From: Bacteroidaceae bacterium
Lineage (GTDB): Bacteria > Bacteroidota > Bacteroidia > Bacteroidales > Bacteroidaceae
Direction: 5' to 3'
NCBI GenBank assembly: GCA_017615835.1
Contig: JAFZZI010000002.1
Location: 1-64,000 of the forward strand
Length of the DNA: 64,000 bases
Of the stretch, positions 18,448-29,341 are shown one piece after another; within the stretch, counting starts at the first letter, position 1; each line of letters begins with the position of its first letter. Below the pieces are notes generated by a model that saw only the letters and a list, made by a program, of their open reading frames with translations, did no database searches and was not told the DNA's origin. The translations under genes and the position numbers were made by a program.

Positions 18448-19953
18448 ATGAACATTTCTTTTGAGAATGTAAGCAAGGTACAGGGCCTGCTTACCGTGAG
18501 TCTTGAGAAGTCTGACTATCAGGAGAATCTCGAGAAGTCTATGAGGGAGTACAAGAAGAAGATCAATATGCCGGGTTTCCGTCCGGGCATGGTGCCTATG
18601 AGTCTGATTCAGAGGATGTACGGCAAGAGTATCAAGGCTGAGGAGATTAACAGGATACTGCAGGAAAAAGTGTCATCATACATAAGGGACAATTCCATTG
18701 ACATGCTGGGTGAGCCGTTGCCTAACAATGAGAAGGAGGCCGGCCAGAGCATGGATGACGATGATTTCAAGTTCTATTTCGACATTGCACTGGCCCCGCA
18801 GTTCGATACTTCGGTGAGCAGGAGCGATTCTGTCCCGTACTATGAGATTGAGGTCTCGGACGAGATGGTTGAAAGCCAGGTGAAGAGTTATGCACAGCGT
18901 AACGGCAGTTACGAGAAGGTTGACTCTTTTGAGGAGAATGATATGCTTAAAGGACGTCTGGTTGAACTGGATGCCGATGGCAAGGCTCTCGAAAACGGCA
19001 AAGTGATAGAAGAGGCTACGCTGATTCCGGGATATCTGCCGAACGAGGATGTAAAAAAACTGTTCAAGGGCGCAAAGGTCGGAACTGAGGTGCGTTTTGC
19101 TCCGGCTAAGGCATACAACGGCAATGCCGTGCAGATTTCGTCGCTTCTGAATTGCAGCAAGGAGGAGGCTGGAGAGGTCAATTCTGACTTCGCTTTCACA
19201 GTGAGTGATATTTCGCGTTTCGTGCCGGGTAAACTGAATCAGGAACTGTTCGACCAGGTATTCGGTAAGGATGCCGTCAAGAGCGAGGATGAGTTCAGGG
19301 CAAAGGTGCGTGAGTCGATGGCCGCGAGCTTCGTTCCCGACAGCGACTACAGGTTCCTGATTGATGTGCGCGAGTATATGACTAAACGTATCGGCAGACC
19401 TGAGTATGCTGAGGATCTGCTTAAGCGCATAATGGAGGCCAACAGGGGCGGGAAGGCTTCTGATGAATCGGAGGAGAGTTTCCAGAAGAGTCTTGATGAG
19501 CTGACATGGCACCTCGTGAAGGAGAGAATGGTCAAGGCCAACAGCATTAAGGTCGAGGAGAGTGATGTGCTGGCTCAAGCCCGCGAGGCCACGAGGGCAC
19601 AGTTCGCTCAGTATGGCATGATGAACATTCCCGATGAGTTGCTTGACAATTATGCCAAGGATATGATGAAAAAGCGCGAGACAGTTGACAATCTGGTGGA
19701 CCGCGCTGTGGAGTCGAAGCTGGTTGCTGCACTGAAGGGCCAGTTCAATCTTAAGAAAAAGAAGGTCAGCATGGCTGAGTTCAACAAACTGTTCGAGGCT
19801 GCCCCTGCTGCCGAGACTCCTTCAAAGAAGGCTCCTGCCAAAGCCAAGGCCGGAAAGGCTGCCAAAGAGAAGGCTGATGAGACGGCGGCTGAAGATAAGG
19901 CTGAGAAGAAGCCGGCAAGGAAGAGCACCAAAAAGGATTCTTCAAAGGAGTGA
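18448..19953 (+). CDS. tig: Trigger factor
   Basis: A 501-residue ribosome-associated chaperone. The N-terminal ribosome-binding domain holds NMPGFRPGMVPMSLIQRMYG around residues 31-50 (the GFRxGxxP signature). A PPIase-like middle region is poorly conserved, as is usual in Bacteroidota, followed by the helical C-terminal arms. The final about 55 residues are a Lys/Ala/Pro-rich tail (KKAPAKAKAGKAAKEK...), longer than in most trigger factors and probably disordered. Gene order tig-clpP-clpX is the classic chaperone-protease operon. The intergenic gaps are 42 and 10 bases. Confidence 0.95.
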   Translation: MNISFENVSKVQGLLTVSLEKSDYQENLEKSMREYKKKINMPGFRPGMVPMSLIQRMYGKSIKAEEINRILQEKVSSYIRDNSIDMLGEPLPNNEKEAGQSMDDDDFKFYFDIALAPQFDTSVSRSDSVPYYEIEVSDEMVESQVKSYAQRNGSYEKVDSFEENDMLKGRLVELDADGKALENGKVIEEATLIPGYLPNEDVKKLFKGAKVGTEVRFAPAKAYNGNAVQISSLLNCSKEEAGEVNSDFAFTVSDISRFVPGKLNQELFDQVFGKDAVKSEDEFRAKVRESMAASFVPDSDYRFLIDVREYMTKRIGRPEYAEDLLKRIMEANRGGKASDESEESFQKSLDELTWHLVKERMVKANSIKVEESDVLAQAREATRAQFAQYGMMNIPDELLDNYAKDMMKKRETVDNLVDRAVESKLVAALKGQFNLKKKKVSMAEFNKLFEAAPAAETPSKKAPAKAKAGKAAKEKADETAAEDKAEKKPARKSTKKDSSKE

Positions 19954-19995
19954 ATGAAGACGGAAGGATGATTTGATACTGGACAGATAGAAGTT

Positions 19996-20661
19996 ATGGA
20001 TGATTTCAGAAAGTTTGCCACACGACATCTGGGCATGAGCGGACAGACTCTCGACGATGTGATGAGGGCTGAGTCTCAATACCTGAACCCTTATATCCTG
20101 GAGGAGCGTCAGCTTAACGTTACCCAGATGGATGTGTTCTCAAGGCTGATGATGGACCGTATCATTTTTCTCGGTACTGAAATCAGCGACTATACAGCCA
20201 ATACCATTCAGGCACAGCTTCTGTATCTGGATTCGGTGGATCCGACGAAGGATATTTCGCTCTATCTTAACTCTCCCGGTGGCTCTGTGAATGCGGGTCT
20301 TGGCATTTATGATACCATGCAGTTCATAAACAGTCCGGTGGCGACTATCTGTACCGGCATGGCTGCCAGTATGGCGGCTGTGCTTCTGGTTGCAGGCAGC
20401 GAGGGCAAGCGTTCAGCCCTGCCGCATAGCCGTGTGATGATTCATCAGCCTATGGGAGGTGTACAGGGACAGGCCAGCGATATCGAGATTACGGCGCGTG
20501 AGATCCAGAAGTTGAAGAAGGAGCTGTACACCATAATAGCAGACCACTCGCATACTCCTTTCGACAAGGTCTGGGCTGACAGTGACCGTGACTATTGGAT
20601 GACGGCACAGGAGGCTAAAGAGTATGGCATGATTGATCAGGTTTTGGACAAACGCAAGTGA
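19996..20661 (+). CDS. clpP: ATP-dependent Clp protease proteolytic subunit
   Basis: A 221-residue serine peptidase, forming the 14-mer chamber with ClpX. Catalytic Ser125 in GMAASMAAV, His150 in [11 protein letters not shown], and Asp199 in DSDRDYWM. The N-terminal about 35 residues before the core act as a propeptide-like extension common in this phylum. Confidence 0.97.
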   Translation: MDDFRKFATRHLGMSGQTLDDVMRAESQYLNPYILEERQLNVTQMDVFSRLMMDRIIFLGTEISDYTANTIQAQLLYLDSVDPTKDISLYLNSPGGSVNAGLGIYDTMQFINSPVATICTGMAASMAAVLLVAGSEGKRSALPHSRVMIHQPMGGVQGQASDIEITAREIQKLKKELYTIIADHSHTPFDKVWADSDRDYWMTAQEAKEYGMIDQVLDKRK

Positions 20662-20671
20662 AGTCGTCAGA

Positions 20672-21907
20672 ATGCCGGCAAAGGATAAGATAAAACAGTG
20701 CAGTTTCTGCGGCCGCCAGGATGGTGAGGTTGAGTTGCTGATAGGAGGAGACGGAGCGTTCATCTGCAACGAGTGTGTTGAGCAGATGCACAGCATGATG
20801 GCCGATGCTTTCCAGAGGTATGCGAAGAAGAAGGCTCCATTCAGGATCGAGATTCCGAAGCCGAAGGAGATTAAGGATTATCTGGACCAGTATGTGATTG
20901 GTCAGGATGATGCCAAGAGAAGTCTTTCGGTTGCAGTGTACAATCACTACAAGAGGGTGATGTCGGACGACAGGAATGATGATGTTGATATAGAGAAGAG
21001 CAACATAATCCTAGTCGGTGCTACCGGTACAGGAAAGACCCTTCTGGCTCGTACGATAGCCAAGTTCCTGAAGGTTCCGTTCACGATAGTCGATGCCACG
21101 GTGCTGACCGAGGCAGGCTATGTGGGAGAGGATGTCGAGAGCATACTGTCGCGACTGCTTCAGGTGGCGGACTATGATGTTGATGCTGCACAGCGCGGCA
21201 TCGTATTTATTGACGAGATTGATAAGATTGCCCGCAAGAGTGACAATCCTTCCATCACGCGCGATGTGAGCGGCGAGGGGGTACAGCAGGGTCTGCTCAA
21301 ACTTCTTGAGGGCTCAATTGTGAATGTGCCGCCTCAGGGCGGGCGCAAGCATCCCGAACAAAAGTTCATTCAGGTGGACACTAAGGATATTCTGTTCATC
21401 TGCGGCGGTGCCTTTGACGGGATTGAGCGCAAAATTGCGCAGCGCCTGAATACTCAGGTGGTGGGCTTCGATTCGATAGGAAAGAGGAAGCATTTTGATA
21501 CGAGCGACCTGATGAGATATGTTTCACCTCAGGATCTGAAATCGTTCGGCATGATTCCGGAGATTGTAGGCCGTCTGCCGGTGGTGACTTATCTGAAACC
21601 ACTTGACAGGGAGGCATTGAGAAATATTCTGACGGGACCGAGAAACTCGCTTGTAAGGCAGTATAAGAAGCTGTTCAGCATGGATGGTATCGAGCTTGTA
21701 TTCAGCGATGAGGTTCTGGACTATGTGGTGGACAAGGCCATCGAGTTCAAGTTGGGTGCCCGAGGACTCAGGTCTATTGTCGAGACTATCATGATGGACG
21801 CTATGTTCGAACTTCCCTCGACGGGCGGAAACCGTTATGAGGTTACTCTGGATTACGCCCGACGGCAGTTGGACAAGGCTGACGGGATAAGACTTGAGGC
21901 TATTTGA
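20672..21907 (+). CDS. clpX: ATP-dependent Clp protease ATP-binding subunit ClpX
   Basis: A 411-residue AAA+ unfoldase. The N-terminal zinc-binding domain (CSFCGR...CNECV), Walker A GATGTGKT, Walker B VFIDEIDK, and sensor/arginine motifs (ARGLRSIVE) are present. The ATG at 20672 gives [14 protein letters not shown], the usual start. Ten bases follow clpP. Confidence 0.97.
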   Translation: MPAKDKIKQCSFCGRQDGEVELLIGGDGAFICNECVEQMHSMMADAFQRYAKKKAPFRIEIPKPKEIKDYLDQYVIGQDDAKRSLSVAVYNHYKRVMSDDRNDDVDIEKSNIILVGATGTGKTLLARTIAKFLKVPFTIVDATVLTEAGYVGEDVESILSRLLQVADYDVDAAQRGIVFIDEIDKIARKSDNPSITRDVSGEGVQQGLLKLLEGSIVNVPPQGGRKHPEQKFIQVDTKDILFICGGAFDGIERKIAQRLNTQVVGFDSIGKRKHFDTSDLMRYVSPQDLKSFGMIPEIVGRLPVVTYLKPLDREALRNILTGPRNSLVRQYKKLFSMDGIELVFSDEVLDYVVDKAIEFKLGARGLRSIVETIMMDAMFELPSTGGNRYEVTLDYARRQLDKADGIRLEAI

Positions 21908-21920
21908 TTCTGAGAATGTT

Positions 21921-24101
21921 ATGGCAGATAAGGATATTTTACTCGAAACGCTGAAGACGTACTTCGGATTTGACACTTTCAAGGGAGACCAGGAGGCTAT
22001 CATCCGCAACCTGCTTGCCGGCAAGGACACTTTTGTGCTCATGCCGACGGGTGGCGGCAAGTCACTATGCTACCAGTTGCCGGCCTTGCTGATGAAGGGT
22101 ACGGCTATAGTAATCTCGCCGCTTATCGCCCTGATGAAGAATCAGGTTGATTCGATAAGGAACCTGAGCGAAGAGGATGGTGTGGCGCATTTCATCAATT
22201 CGTCGCTGACAAAGTCTGCGATTGATCAGGTGAAGAATGACATTGTTTCGGGAAAGACGAAGCTTCTGTATGTGGCTCCCGAGTCGCTGACCAAGGATGA
22301 GAACGTAGAGTTCCTGAAAGGGATTGACATTTCGTTCTACGCGATTGATGAGGCGCACTGCATCTCAGAGTGGGGTCATGATTTCAGACCCGAATACCGC
22401 AGAATCAGGCCTATCATGAATGAGATAGGGGAGGCTCCGGTGATTGCCCTGACCGCAACGGCAACAAGCAAGGTTCGTGACGATATAAAGAAGAACCTTG
22501 GAATATTGGATGCGACGGACTTCAAGTCGTCGTTCAACAGACCGAATCTATACTATGAGGTAAGGCCCAAGACAAAGAATGTCGAGAAGGATATTATCCG
22601 GTTCATTAAGGCTAACCCTGGGAAGTCGGGCATTATTTATTGTCTTTCGCGCAAGAAGGTAGAGGAACTGGCTGAGGTACTTCAGGCCAACGACATTCCT
22701 GCGATGGCCTATCATGCTGGCATGGAGGCTGCAGCGCGATCGAATACCCAGGATGCCTTCCTGATGGAGAAGATTGACGTGATAGTTGCTACGATAGCAT
22801 TTGGCATGGGTATAGACAAACCTGACGTGAGGTATGTTATTCACTATGACATTCCAAAGAGTCTTGAGGGTTACTATCAGGAGACAGGCAGGGCAGGACG
22901 CGATGGCGGAGAGGGCCAGTGTATTGCTTTCTACAACAGCAAGGATGTGCAGAAACTGGAAAAGTTCCTGGATGGCAAGCCCATAGCTGAACAGGATATC
23001 GGCAAGCAGCTGCTGCAGGAGACGACTGCTTATTGTGAGTCGTCAGTGTGCCGCAGGAAACAGTTGCTGCATTACTTCGGCGAGGCTTACGAGCCTGACA
23101 ACTGCGGTAACTGCGACAACTGCCTTAATCCGAAGAAACAGGTGGAGGCGCAGACGCAACTGATAACCGTACTTGAGGTGATCCAGGCTGTGAAGGAGAA
23201 TTTCAAGTATGATTACATCATGAATCTTCTGCTTGGCAAGGAGACTAATGATGTCCTGGAGCACAAACACGACGAACTGGAGGTGTTCGGTTCGGGCAGC
23301 GACGAGGAGGAGAAGACTTGGAGCGCTGTAATACGTCAGGCTATGATTGCAGGTTACATCGTAAAAGATGTGGAGAATTATGGTCTGCTCAAGATTACCG
23401 ATGAGGGCCGCAAGTTCATGAAGAATCCCAAGTCGTTCCTGATAGTTGAGGATAATGAGTTCGATGAGGAGGAGCAGGAAGGCCCGATGCGCGGCGGTGG
23501 TACGTTTGCGGTTGATCCTGAACTGTATTCGATGCTGAAGGATCTGAGGAAGAAAATCTCGAAACAGATGCAGCTTCCGCCTTACGTCATTTTCCAGGAT
23601 CCGTCGCTGGAGGCAATGGCTACGACTTACCCTATCACTATTGACGAACTGGCGAACATTACGGGCGTCGGTACGGGCAAGGCAAAACGTTACGGGCAGG
23701 AGTTCATAGATCTTATAAAGCGTCATGTAGAAGAGAACGAGATTGAGCGTCCCGAGGACATGAGGGTGCGTACGGTGGCCAACAAGTCCAAACTGAAGGT
23801 AGAGATTATCCGCCTCATTGATCTTAAGGTTGCATTGGACGACATTGCCATTTCGAAAGGCATGGAGTTCGATGAACTGCTGACTGAGATAGAGTCGATA
23901 GTTTATTCAGGCTTCAAACTGAACATTAACTATTTCATTGAGGACAACATCGATGAGGAGCGTGCCGAGGATATCTACAGTTACTTCAAGGAATCGGAGA
24001 CAGACTCGCTGGATGAGGCTATTGACGAGTTGGGCGACGACTACTCGGAGGAGGAGATTCGTCTTATCAGGATAAAGTTCATATCAGAGATGGGTAACTG
24101 A
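21921..24101 (+). CDS. recQ: ATP-dependent DNA helicase RecQ
   Basis: A 726-residue 3'-5' helicase for recombinational repair. Motif I PTGGGKSLCYQ, motif II DEAHCISEWGHDFRPEY, motif VI QETGRAGRDG, then the RQC zinc site (CRRKQLL...CGNCDNC), winged helix, and an HRDC domain near 520-600 (TITGVGTGKAKRYG-like). An acidic C-terminal extension of about 100 residues follows, as in other Bacteroidota RecQ proteins. The ATG at 21921 is 13 bases after clpX. An upstream TTG in frame is ignored. Confidence 0.95.
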   Translation: MADKDILLETLKTYFGFDTFKGDQEAIIRNLLAGKDTFVLMPTGGGKSLCYQLPALLMKGTAIVISPLIALMKNQVDSIRNLSEEDGVAHFINSSLTKSAIDQVKNDIVSGKTKLLYVAPESLTKDENVEFLKGIDISFYAIDEAHCISEWGHDFRPEYRRIRPIMNEIGEAPVIALTATATSKVRDDIKKNLGILDATDFKSSFNRPNLYYEVRPKTKNVEKDIIRFIKANPGKSGIIYCLSRKKVEELAEVLQANDIPAMAYHAGMEAAARSNTQDAFLMEKIDVIVATIAFGMGIDKPDVRYVIHYDIPKSLEGYYQETGRAGRDGGEGQCIAFYNSKDVQKLEKFLDGKPIAEQDIGKQLLQETTAYCESSVCRRKQLLHYFGEAYEPDNCGNCDNCLNPKKQVEAQTQLITVLEVIQAVKENFKYDYIMNLLLGKETNDVLEHKHDELEVFGSGSDEEEKTWSAVIRQAMIAGYIVKDVENYGLLKITDEGRKFMKNPKSFLIVEDNEFDEEEQEGPMRGGGTFAVDPELYSMLKDLRKKISKQMQLPPYVIFQDPSLEAMATTYPITIDELANITGVGTGKAKRYGQEFIDLIKRHVEENEIERPEDMRVRTVANKSKLKVEIIRLIDLKVALDDIAISKGMEFDELLTEIESIVYSGFKLNINYFIEDNIDEERAEDIYSYFKESETDSLDEAIDELGDDYSEEEIRLIRIKFISEMGN

Positions 24102-24143
24102 GGCTATTTACAAAAGGAAAAAAACAAATAATAACTATAGATT

Positions 24144-25619
24144 ATGTCTTTTTTAACTGATCGAGTTGTAATGGAGGGATTGACCTTCGACGATGTGTTG
24201 CTGTTGCCGGCTTATTCGGAGGTTCTTCCCAAGGAAGTTTCGCTGGCAACAAGGTTCTCAAGAAACATAACGCTCAACACTCCTTTCGTGACTGCTGCCA
24301 TGGACACGGTTACCGAGTCCGGAATGGCTATCGCCATAGCCCGAGAGGGTGGTATCGGTGTCATTCACAAGAATATGTCCATAGATGAGCAGGCTCGTCA
24401 GGTGGCAATTGTGAAGAGGGCTGAGAACGGCATGATTTACGACCCCATTACAATTCACCGCTCAAATTCGATCAGGGATGCCCTTAACCTTATGAGGGAG
24501 TATCACATCGGTGGAATTCCTGTGGTGGAGGAGGACGGCCGTCTGTGCGGTATTGTCACAAACCGCGACCTGCGCTTCCAACGTGACTATGATGTCAGGA
24601 TTGAGGAGGTTATGACGAAGGATCATCTGGTGACTACATATCAGCAGGTTGACATGGAGGCTGCTTCGCAGATTCTGCAGGAGAACAAGATTGAAAAACT
24701 TCCGGTGGTGGACAATGACGGCAAACTGATTGGCCTTATTACATACAAGGATATTACCAAGGCTAAGGATAAACCTATGGCATGCAAGGACAGCAAGGGC
24801 CGTCTGCGTGTTGCCGGAGGTGTAGGAGTCACTCACGATACGATGAATCGCATTGAGGCTCTGGTTGAGGCCGGTGTCGATGCCATTGTAATTGACACGG
24901 CACACGGGCATTCGCGTGCAGTGGTGGAGAAACTGAAGGAAGCCAGGGCTGCATTCAGCGGGATTGACATAGTAGTCGGCAACATTGCTACCGGAGATGC
25001 GGCGAAGATGCTGGTGGATGCCGGGGCCGATGCCGTGAAGGTAGGTATAGGTCCGGGTTCTATTTGTACGACCCGTGTGATTGCCGGTATAGGAATGCCG
25101 CAGATTTCTGCCATCTACGAGGTCTCAAAGGCTATAAAGGGTTCGGGTGTTCCTGTAATTGCAGACGGTGGCCTGCGCTATTCGGGTGATGTGGTGAAGG
25201 CCCTTGCTGCCGGTGGTGACTGTGTCATGTTCGGGTCGCTTGTGGCCGGTACAGAGGAATCGCCCGGCGAAACCATTATTTTCAACGGACGCAAGTTCAA
25301 GTCGTACCGCGGTATGGGCTCGCTGGAGGCTATGGAGAATGGCTCTAAAGACCGTTATTTCCAGGCTGACCAAGGTGATGTCAAGAAACTGGTTCCCGAA
25401 GGAATTGCGGCGCGCGTCCCCTATAAAGGCACTCTCTATGAGGTTGTATATCAGCTTGCAGGAGGACTTCGCTCAGGTATGGGCTACTGCGGAGCCAAGG
25501 ACATCGAGGCTTTGCACAGCGCACGTTTCGTCCGCATCACCAACGCAGGCATGCAGGAGAGTCATCCGCATGATGTGGCAATAACGAGCGAGGCTCCAAA
25601 CTATAGCCGCTCAGAGTAA
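24144..25619 (+). CDS. guaB: IMP dehydrogenase
   Basis: A 491-residue TIM-barrel enzyme converting IMP to XMP with NAD+, the rate-limiting step of GMP synthesis. The catalytic Cys308 is in [15 protein letters not shown] pair is inserted at about 95-210 ([20 protein letters not shown] and [15 protein letters not shown]), and the flap [11 protein letters not shown] plus the Arg/Tyr dyad follow. Full length for the bacterial enzyme. Confidence 0.97.
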   Translation: MSFLTDRVVMEGLTFDDVLLLPAYSEVLPKEVSLATRFSRNITLNTPFVTAAMDTVTESGMAIAIAREGGIGVIHKNMSIDEQARQVAIVKRAENGMIYDPITIHRSNSIRDALNLMREYHIGGIPVVEEDGRLCGIVTNRDLRFQRDYDVRIEEVMTKDHLVTTYQQVDMEAASQILQENKIEKLPVVDNDGKLIGLITYKDITKAKDKPMACKDSKGRLRVAGGVGVTHDTMNRIEALVEAGVDAIVIDTAHGHSRAVVEKLKEARAAFSGIDIVVGNIATGDAAKMLVDAGADAVKVGIGPGSICTTRVIAGIGMPQISAIYEVSKAIKGSGVPVIADGGLRYSGDVVKALAAGGDCVMFGSLVAGTEESPGETIIFNGRKFKSYRGMGSLEAMENGSKDRYFQADQGDVKKLVPEGIAARVPYKGTLYEVVYQLAGGLRSGMGYCGAKDIEALHSARFVRITNAGMQESHPHDVAITSEAPNYSRSE

Positions 25620-25658
25620 GTAAATTATGATTGTGTGTATCATTTATTGGATTACAAT

Positions 25659-27077
25659 ATGAAAAGATACGTTTCGACATTTATGGTTCTGGCTGTCTCG
25701 CTCTGCGTGGCCGCACAGGAAGATCCTGTTGTGATGACAGTGGCCGGAATGGATGTGACCCGTTCTGAATTCGAGTATTTCCTCAACAAGAACAGGAATG
25801 AACGTCAGATTGATGAGAAGACAGTTGCCGAATATGCTGATATGTATGTCAACTTCAAGCTGAAGGTGGCTGAGGCTATGAGCGAAGGTATGGATACGTT
25901 GCCGTCGTTCCTTGAGGAGTATAAGTCGTACAGGGGAGCCGAGGCGGAAAAGTATCTGATTGATGAAGACTGGCTCGACAGGGAGGCCCGTCAGATTTTT
26001 CAGGCAACGCAGGATGAGGTTGGCGAACAGGGCCTGTATGACGTGGGAATGATTACCATTTATCCGAAGAATGACAAGGAGGAGTCGATTTTAGCGGCCA
26101 GGGCGAAGATAGATTCGTTGCGGCTGCTGATTGAGAACGGCGCCGACTTCAGCGAGGTGGCAGCGAAATACTCGCAGGACGCCGCAGCAAGGGACGGCGG
26201 ACGGCTGGGTTGGACAGCTCCCAGGCAGATGCCTTTTATCATCAGTGATGCGGTGTTCTCGCTCGAGAACGGAGAACTTTCGCAACCATTCTTCTCAGAG
26301 TATGGCTGGAATCTCTTCAAAATTTTCGGTGTAAGGTTGTTTGACTATTTTGAGAACTACCGGCATTCAATATTAGAATGGCTTCTTGAGAATGGTTACT
26401 ATGAAACCAGCAAGTTGCAGAAAGCTGAGAGGTTGGCGAAGAAGGAAGGCTGGGGAGAGATGACCCGTGAGGAGGCCCTGGCATACGAGGACGCTCATCT
26501 GGAGGAGATGTATCCTGAGTTCAGGCTTCTGTCACAGGAGTATCACGACGGATTGCTTCTGTTCGATATCAGCAACCGCGAGGTATGGGAGAAGGTTACA
26601 AAGGATACTGTGATGCTTGAGAAATGGTTTGCAAAGCACCGCAAGGAGTATGTATATGACAAGGATAAGCCACAGTTCAAGGGAGTTCTGGTATTCAGCA
26701 AGGACGAGGAGACTTTCCAGGAACTTAAGGGTCTGCTCGAAGGCCTGAGCGATGATGAGATGGTAGAGAAGGTTACCGAGTTCAATGCTGACTCGGTGAA
26801 GGTTCGCATCCTGCCCGGTCCTTTCAGGAAGGGAGCCAGTTCGTTCTGCGACAAGATTGTGTTCAAGGATGGCGAGTGTGTCCCGGTAAAAGACTTCCCG
26901 GTAATGAACTATGTCGGCAGAATACTGACCGGACCTGAGAGTTGGACTGATGTCCCGGGAAGTGTCATCAGTGAGTGTCAGGCAAGTGTTGAGAAGGACT
27001 GGGTGAAGAAACTTCGCAAGAAGTACAAGTACACCATATACAAGAGTGCGCTTGCCACGGTGGGTAAACATGACTGA
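25659..27077 (+). CDS. Periplasmic peptidylprolyl isomerase (PpiC/parvulin type)
   Basis: A 472-residue secreted protein. The signal peptide (MKRYVSTFMVLAVSLCVAAQ) is cleaved after AxA-like VAA. An N-terminal helical SurA-like region precedes one parvulin domain at about 125-225 (FSEVAAKYSQDAAARDGGRLGW, ending in YGWNLFKI), and a long C-terminal extension follows with a second degenerate part. It probably helps outer-membrane protein folding. The ATG at 25659 begins the signal peptide. First of three consecutive PPIase-type genes. Confidence 0.88.
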   Translation: MKRYVSTFMVLAVSLCVAAQEDPVVMTVAGMDVTRSEFEYFLNKNRNERQIDEKTVAEYADMYVNFKLKVAEAMSEGMDTLPSFLEEYKSYRGAEAEKYLIDEDWLDREARQIFQATQDEVGEQGLYDVGMITIYPKNDKEESILAARAKIDSLRLLIENGADFSEVAAKYSQDAAARDGGRLGWTAPRQMPFIISDAVFSLENGELSQPFFSEYGWNLFKIFGVRLFDYFENYRHSILEWLLENGYYETSKLQKAERLAKKEGWGEMTREEALAYEDAHLEEMYPEFRLLSQEYHDGLLLFDISNREVWEKVTKDTVMLEKWFAKHRKEYVYDKDKPQFKGVLVFSKDEETFQELKGLLEGLSDDEMVEKVTEFNADSVKVRILPGPFRKGASSFCDKIVFKDGECVPVKDFPVMNYVGRILTGPESWTDVPGSVISECQASVEKDWVKKLRKKYKYTIYKSALATVGKHD

Positions 27078-27961
27078 TGATGATTCTCTGGAGAAAGGTT
27101 GAACGGTTTCCTGTTCAGGGCTTCTGCGTGGCTGTTGTTCTGGCTCTTTCGCTCTCGTCGTGCTGGAAACGTACGGCGACTTTTGAACCCGGCAGAACTC
27201 CTGTAGTCGGTCTGGAAGGCAGTTACCTCTATCTGGACGAACTGGAGAAGGCCATTCCACACGATCTTTCATCCGAGGACAGTGCGGCTTTCGCTTCGAG
27301 ATACATTCGTAACTGGCTGTCCGAACTGTTGCTTTTCAAGAATGCCGAGCGTAACATCTCAGATACGTGGGACATTGACAGGCAGGTCGAGAGTTACAGG
27401 CAGGCACTGATAGTCCATGACTATGAACAGAAACTGATTGAGCAGAAACTGGACAAGAGTATTTCAGATGCCGATATCGAGGAGTTCTATAATGAGAACA
27501 AGAATCTCTTCATCCTGGATGATGCCTTGGTGAAGGGTATGCTGCTCAAACTGCCTCTGAACGCACCCGATCAGACGAAGGTTCGCGGCTGGTATGTGAA
27601 GACGGATGACGCATCCAAGGACGAGTTGGACAAGTATGCCATGCTTAATTCCGTCAGGTATGAGGTGTTCTATGACAAGTGGACGCCCATATCGCAGATA
27701 GAGTCGATGCTGCCTCCCCATGACGGCCCGCTTGAGAACAGGCTCCAGCAGAAGAGAAATTATGAATTGAAGGACAAGGAATTCGTGTATTTCCTGAATA
27801 TTACGGACTTGTTGAAGAAGGGTGAGCCTGAACCTTTGGAGAGGGCTTCGGGCGAGATAAGGATGCTCCTGAGAAACAATAGGGAAGTGAGTTTTATCGA
27901 GCGGGTGAAAGATGAGTTGTACGAGAGTGCCGTATCGAAGAACAGAGTGGTTTTTTATTGA
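27077..27961 (+). CDS. PPIase-operon lipoprotein
   Basis: A 294-residue predicted lipoprotein. A hydrophobic run ends in LSLSSCW, a good lipobox with Cys around residue 29. The remainder is charged and helical, resembling the SurA-type chaperone region (SDADIEEFYNENKNLF), but no parvulin catalytic core is recognisable. It begins on the last base of the preceding stop (TGATG) and is followed at once by the SurA-like gene, so all three are made together. Likely a periplasmic chaperone partner; function inferred only from context. Confidence 0.75.
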   Translation: MMILWRKVERFPVQGFCVAVVLALSLSSCWKRTATFEPGRTPVVGLEGSYLYLDELEKAIPHDLSSEDSAAFASRYIRNWLSELLLFKNAERNISDTWDIDRQVESYRQALIVHDYEQKLIEQKLDKSISDADIEEFYNENKNLFILDDALVKGMLLKLPLNAPDQTKVRGWYVKTDDASKDELDKYAMLNSVRYEVFYDKWTPISQIESMLPPHDGPLENRLQQKRNYELKDKEFVYFLNITDLLKKGEPEPLERASGEIRMLLRNNREVSFIERVKDELYESAVSKNRVVFY

Positions 27962-27976
27962 TTGATTTCTGAAAAA

Positions 27977-29341
27977 ATGAGAAGACCTTTGTCAACGGTT
28001 GTAATGGTGCTTGCCTCAATTGCGGCGGTAGCACAGAACAACAATGTGATAGATGAGATAATCTGGCTTGTTGGCGATGAGGCCATATTCAAATCGGAAG
28101 TAGAGGAACAGCGCCTTCAGGCACAGATTCAAGGGGTACACTGGGATGGTGACCCCTATTGCCTCATACCCGAGGAACTGGCTATTCAGAAGTTGTTCCT
28201 CAATCAGGCTGAGATAGACAGTGTGAGCGCCACTCCGTCAGAGGTGTCCGAACGTGTGGAGTATTACATTCAGATGCTTTCTAACCAGTATGGCGGATTG
28301 GAAAAACTGGAGGAGACTTCCGGCATGAAGTTGAATGATCTGAGAAGAAAACTTGAGGAATCTCAGCATAACCAGATTGTTACCGCCAAGATGCGCAATA
28401 AGATTACCGAGAATGTGACGGTGACACCGGCCGAGGTGAGGCGTGTGGTGAAGGATATGCCACAAGATGAGATTCCTTACGTGCCGCCATTGTACGAGGT
28501 TCAGATAATTACTATTGAGCCGAAGGTGCCTCAGGAGGAAATTGACGCTGTGAAGGCTGAGTTGAGGGATTTTTCTGAGCGTGTGCAGTCCGGTTCAACA
28601 CTGTTCTCCACATTGGCACTTCTCTATTCGGAGGACGAGGTTACAGCACGCCGGGGAGGTGAGGTCGGCTTCGTGGGCAAGGGAGAAGTGGTGCCTGAGT
28701 TTGCCACGGTTGCCTTCTCGCTGACAGACCCGTCGAAAGTATCGAAGATTGTCGAGACTGAATACGGTTTCCACATCATGCAATTGATAGAGAAGAGGGG
28801 TGACAGGGTGAACGTGCGCCATATTCTTATGAAGCCCAAGGTTCCGGATACGGCAGTTAAGGCGGCCCTGGCCCGGCTGGATTCGATAGCGGACGATATC
28901 CGCAACCAGAAGTTCACGTTCGAGGAGGCTGCTCCTGCGTTGTCATTCGATAAGGATACCCGCAACAACAAGGGACTGATGATGTACCATCCGGAAGATG
29001 CTTTGACCTCTATTTCCAAGTTTGAATTGCAGCAACTTCCTCAGGAGGTGGCCAGGAAGGTGGTAAACATGCATGTCGGCGAAATCTCGGATTCGTTCAC
29101 GATGCTCAACAAGCAGGGTAAAACTGTATGTGCGATAGTGAAACTGAAGAGCCATAGTAATGGCCATAAGGCAACTGTGACTGAGGATTTCCAGAAGTTG
29201 CAGACGATGGTGCTTGAGAAGAAGTGCGAGGATGTCATCATGAAGTGGATTCGGGAGAAGCAGAAGACCACGTACGTGAAGATTTTTGATGGTTGGAATG
29301 AGTGTGATTTCCGCTATCCGGGCTGGGTTCTTAAGGAATGA
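27977..29341 (+). CDS. SurA-like periplasmic chaperone / peptidylprolyl isomerase
   Basis: A 454-residue secreted protein with signal peptide (MRRPLSTVVMVLASIAAVAQ). A SurA N-terminal domain with IDEIIWLVGDEAIFKSEVEEQ is followed by parvulin domain 1 (about 170-270: YSEDEVTARRGGEVGFVGKGEVVPEF, YGFHIMQL) and a second parvulin-like domain (about 275-380: VRHILMKPKV). It would chaperone outer-membrane barrels through the periplasm. The ATG at 27977 is preferred to an earlier in-frame TTG. It overlaps the OstA-like gene by four bases (ATGA). Confidence 0.9.
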   Translation: MRRPLSTVVMVLASIAAVAQNNNVIDEIIWLVGDEAIFKSEVEEQRLQAQIQGVHWDGDPYCLIPEELAIQKLFLNQAEIDSVSATPSEVSERVEYYIQMLSNQYGGLEKLEETSGMKLNDLRRKLEESQHNQIVTAKMRNKITENVTVTPAEVRRVVKDMPQDEIPYVPPLYEVQIITIEPKVPQEEIDAVKAELRDFSERVQSGSTLFSTLALLYSEDEVTARRGGEVGFVGKGEVVPEFATVAFSLTDPSKVSKIVETEYGFHIMQLIEKRGDRVNVRHILMKPKVPDTAVKAALARLDSIADDIRNQKFTFEEAAPALSFDKDTRNNKGLMMYHPEDALTSISKFELQQLPQEVARKVVNMHVGEISDSFTMLNKQGKTVCAIVKLKSHSNGHKATVTEDFQKLQTMVLEKKCEDVIMKWIREKQKTTYVKIFDGWNECDFRYPGWVLKE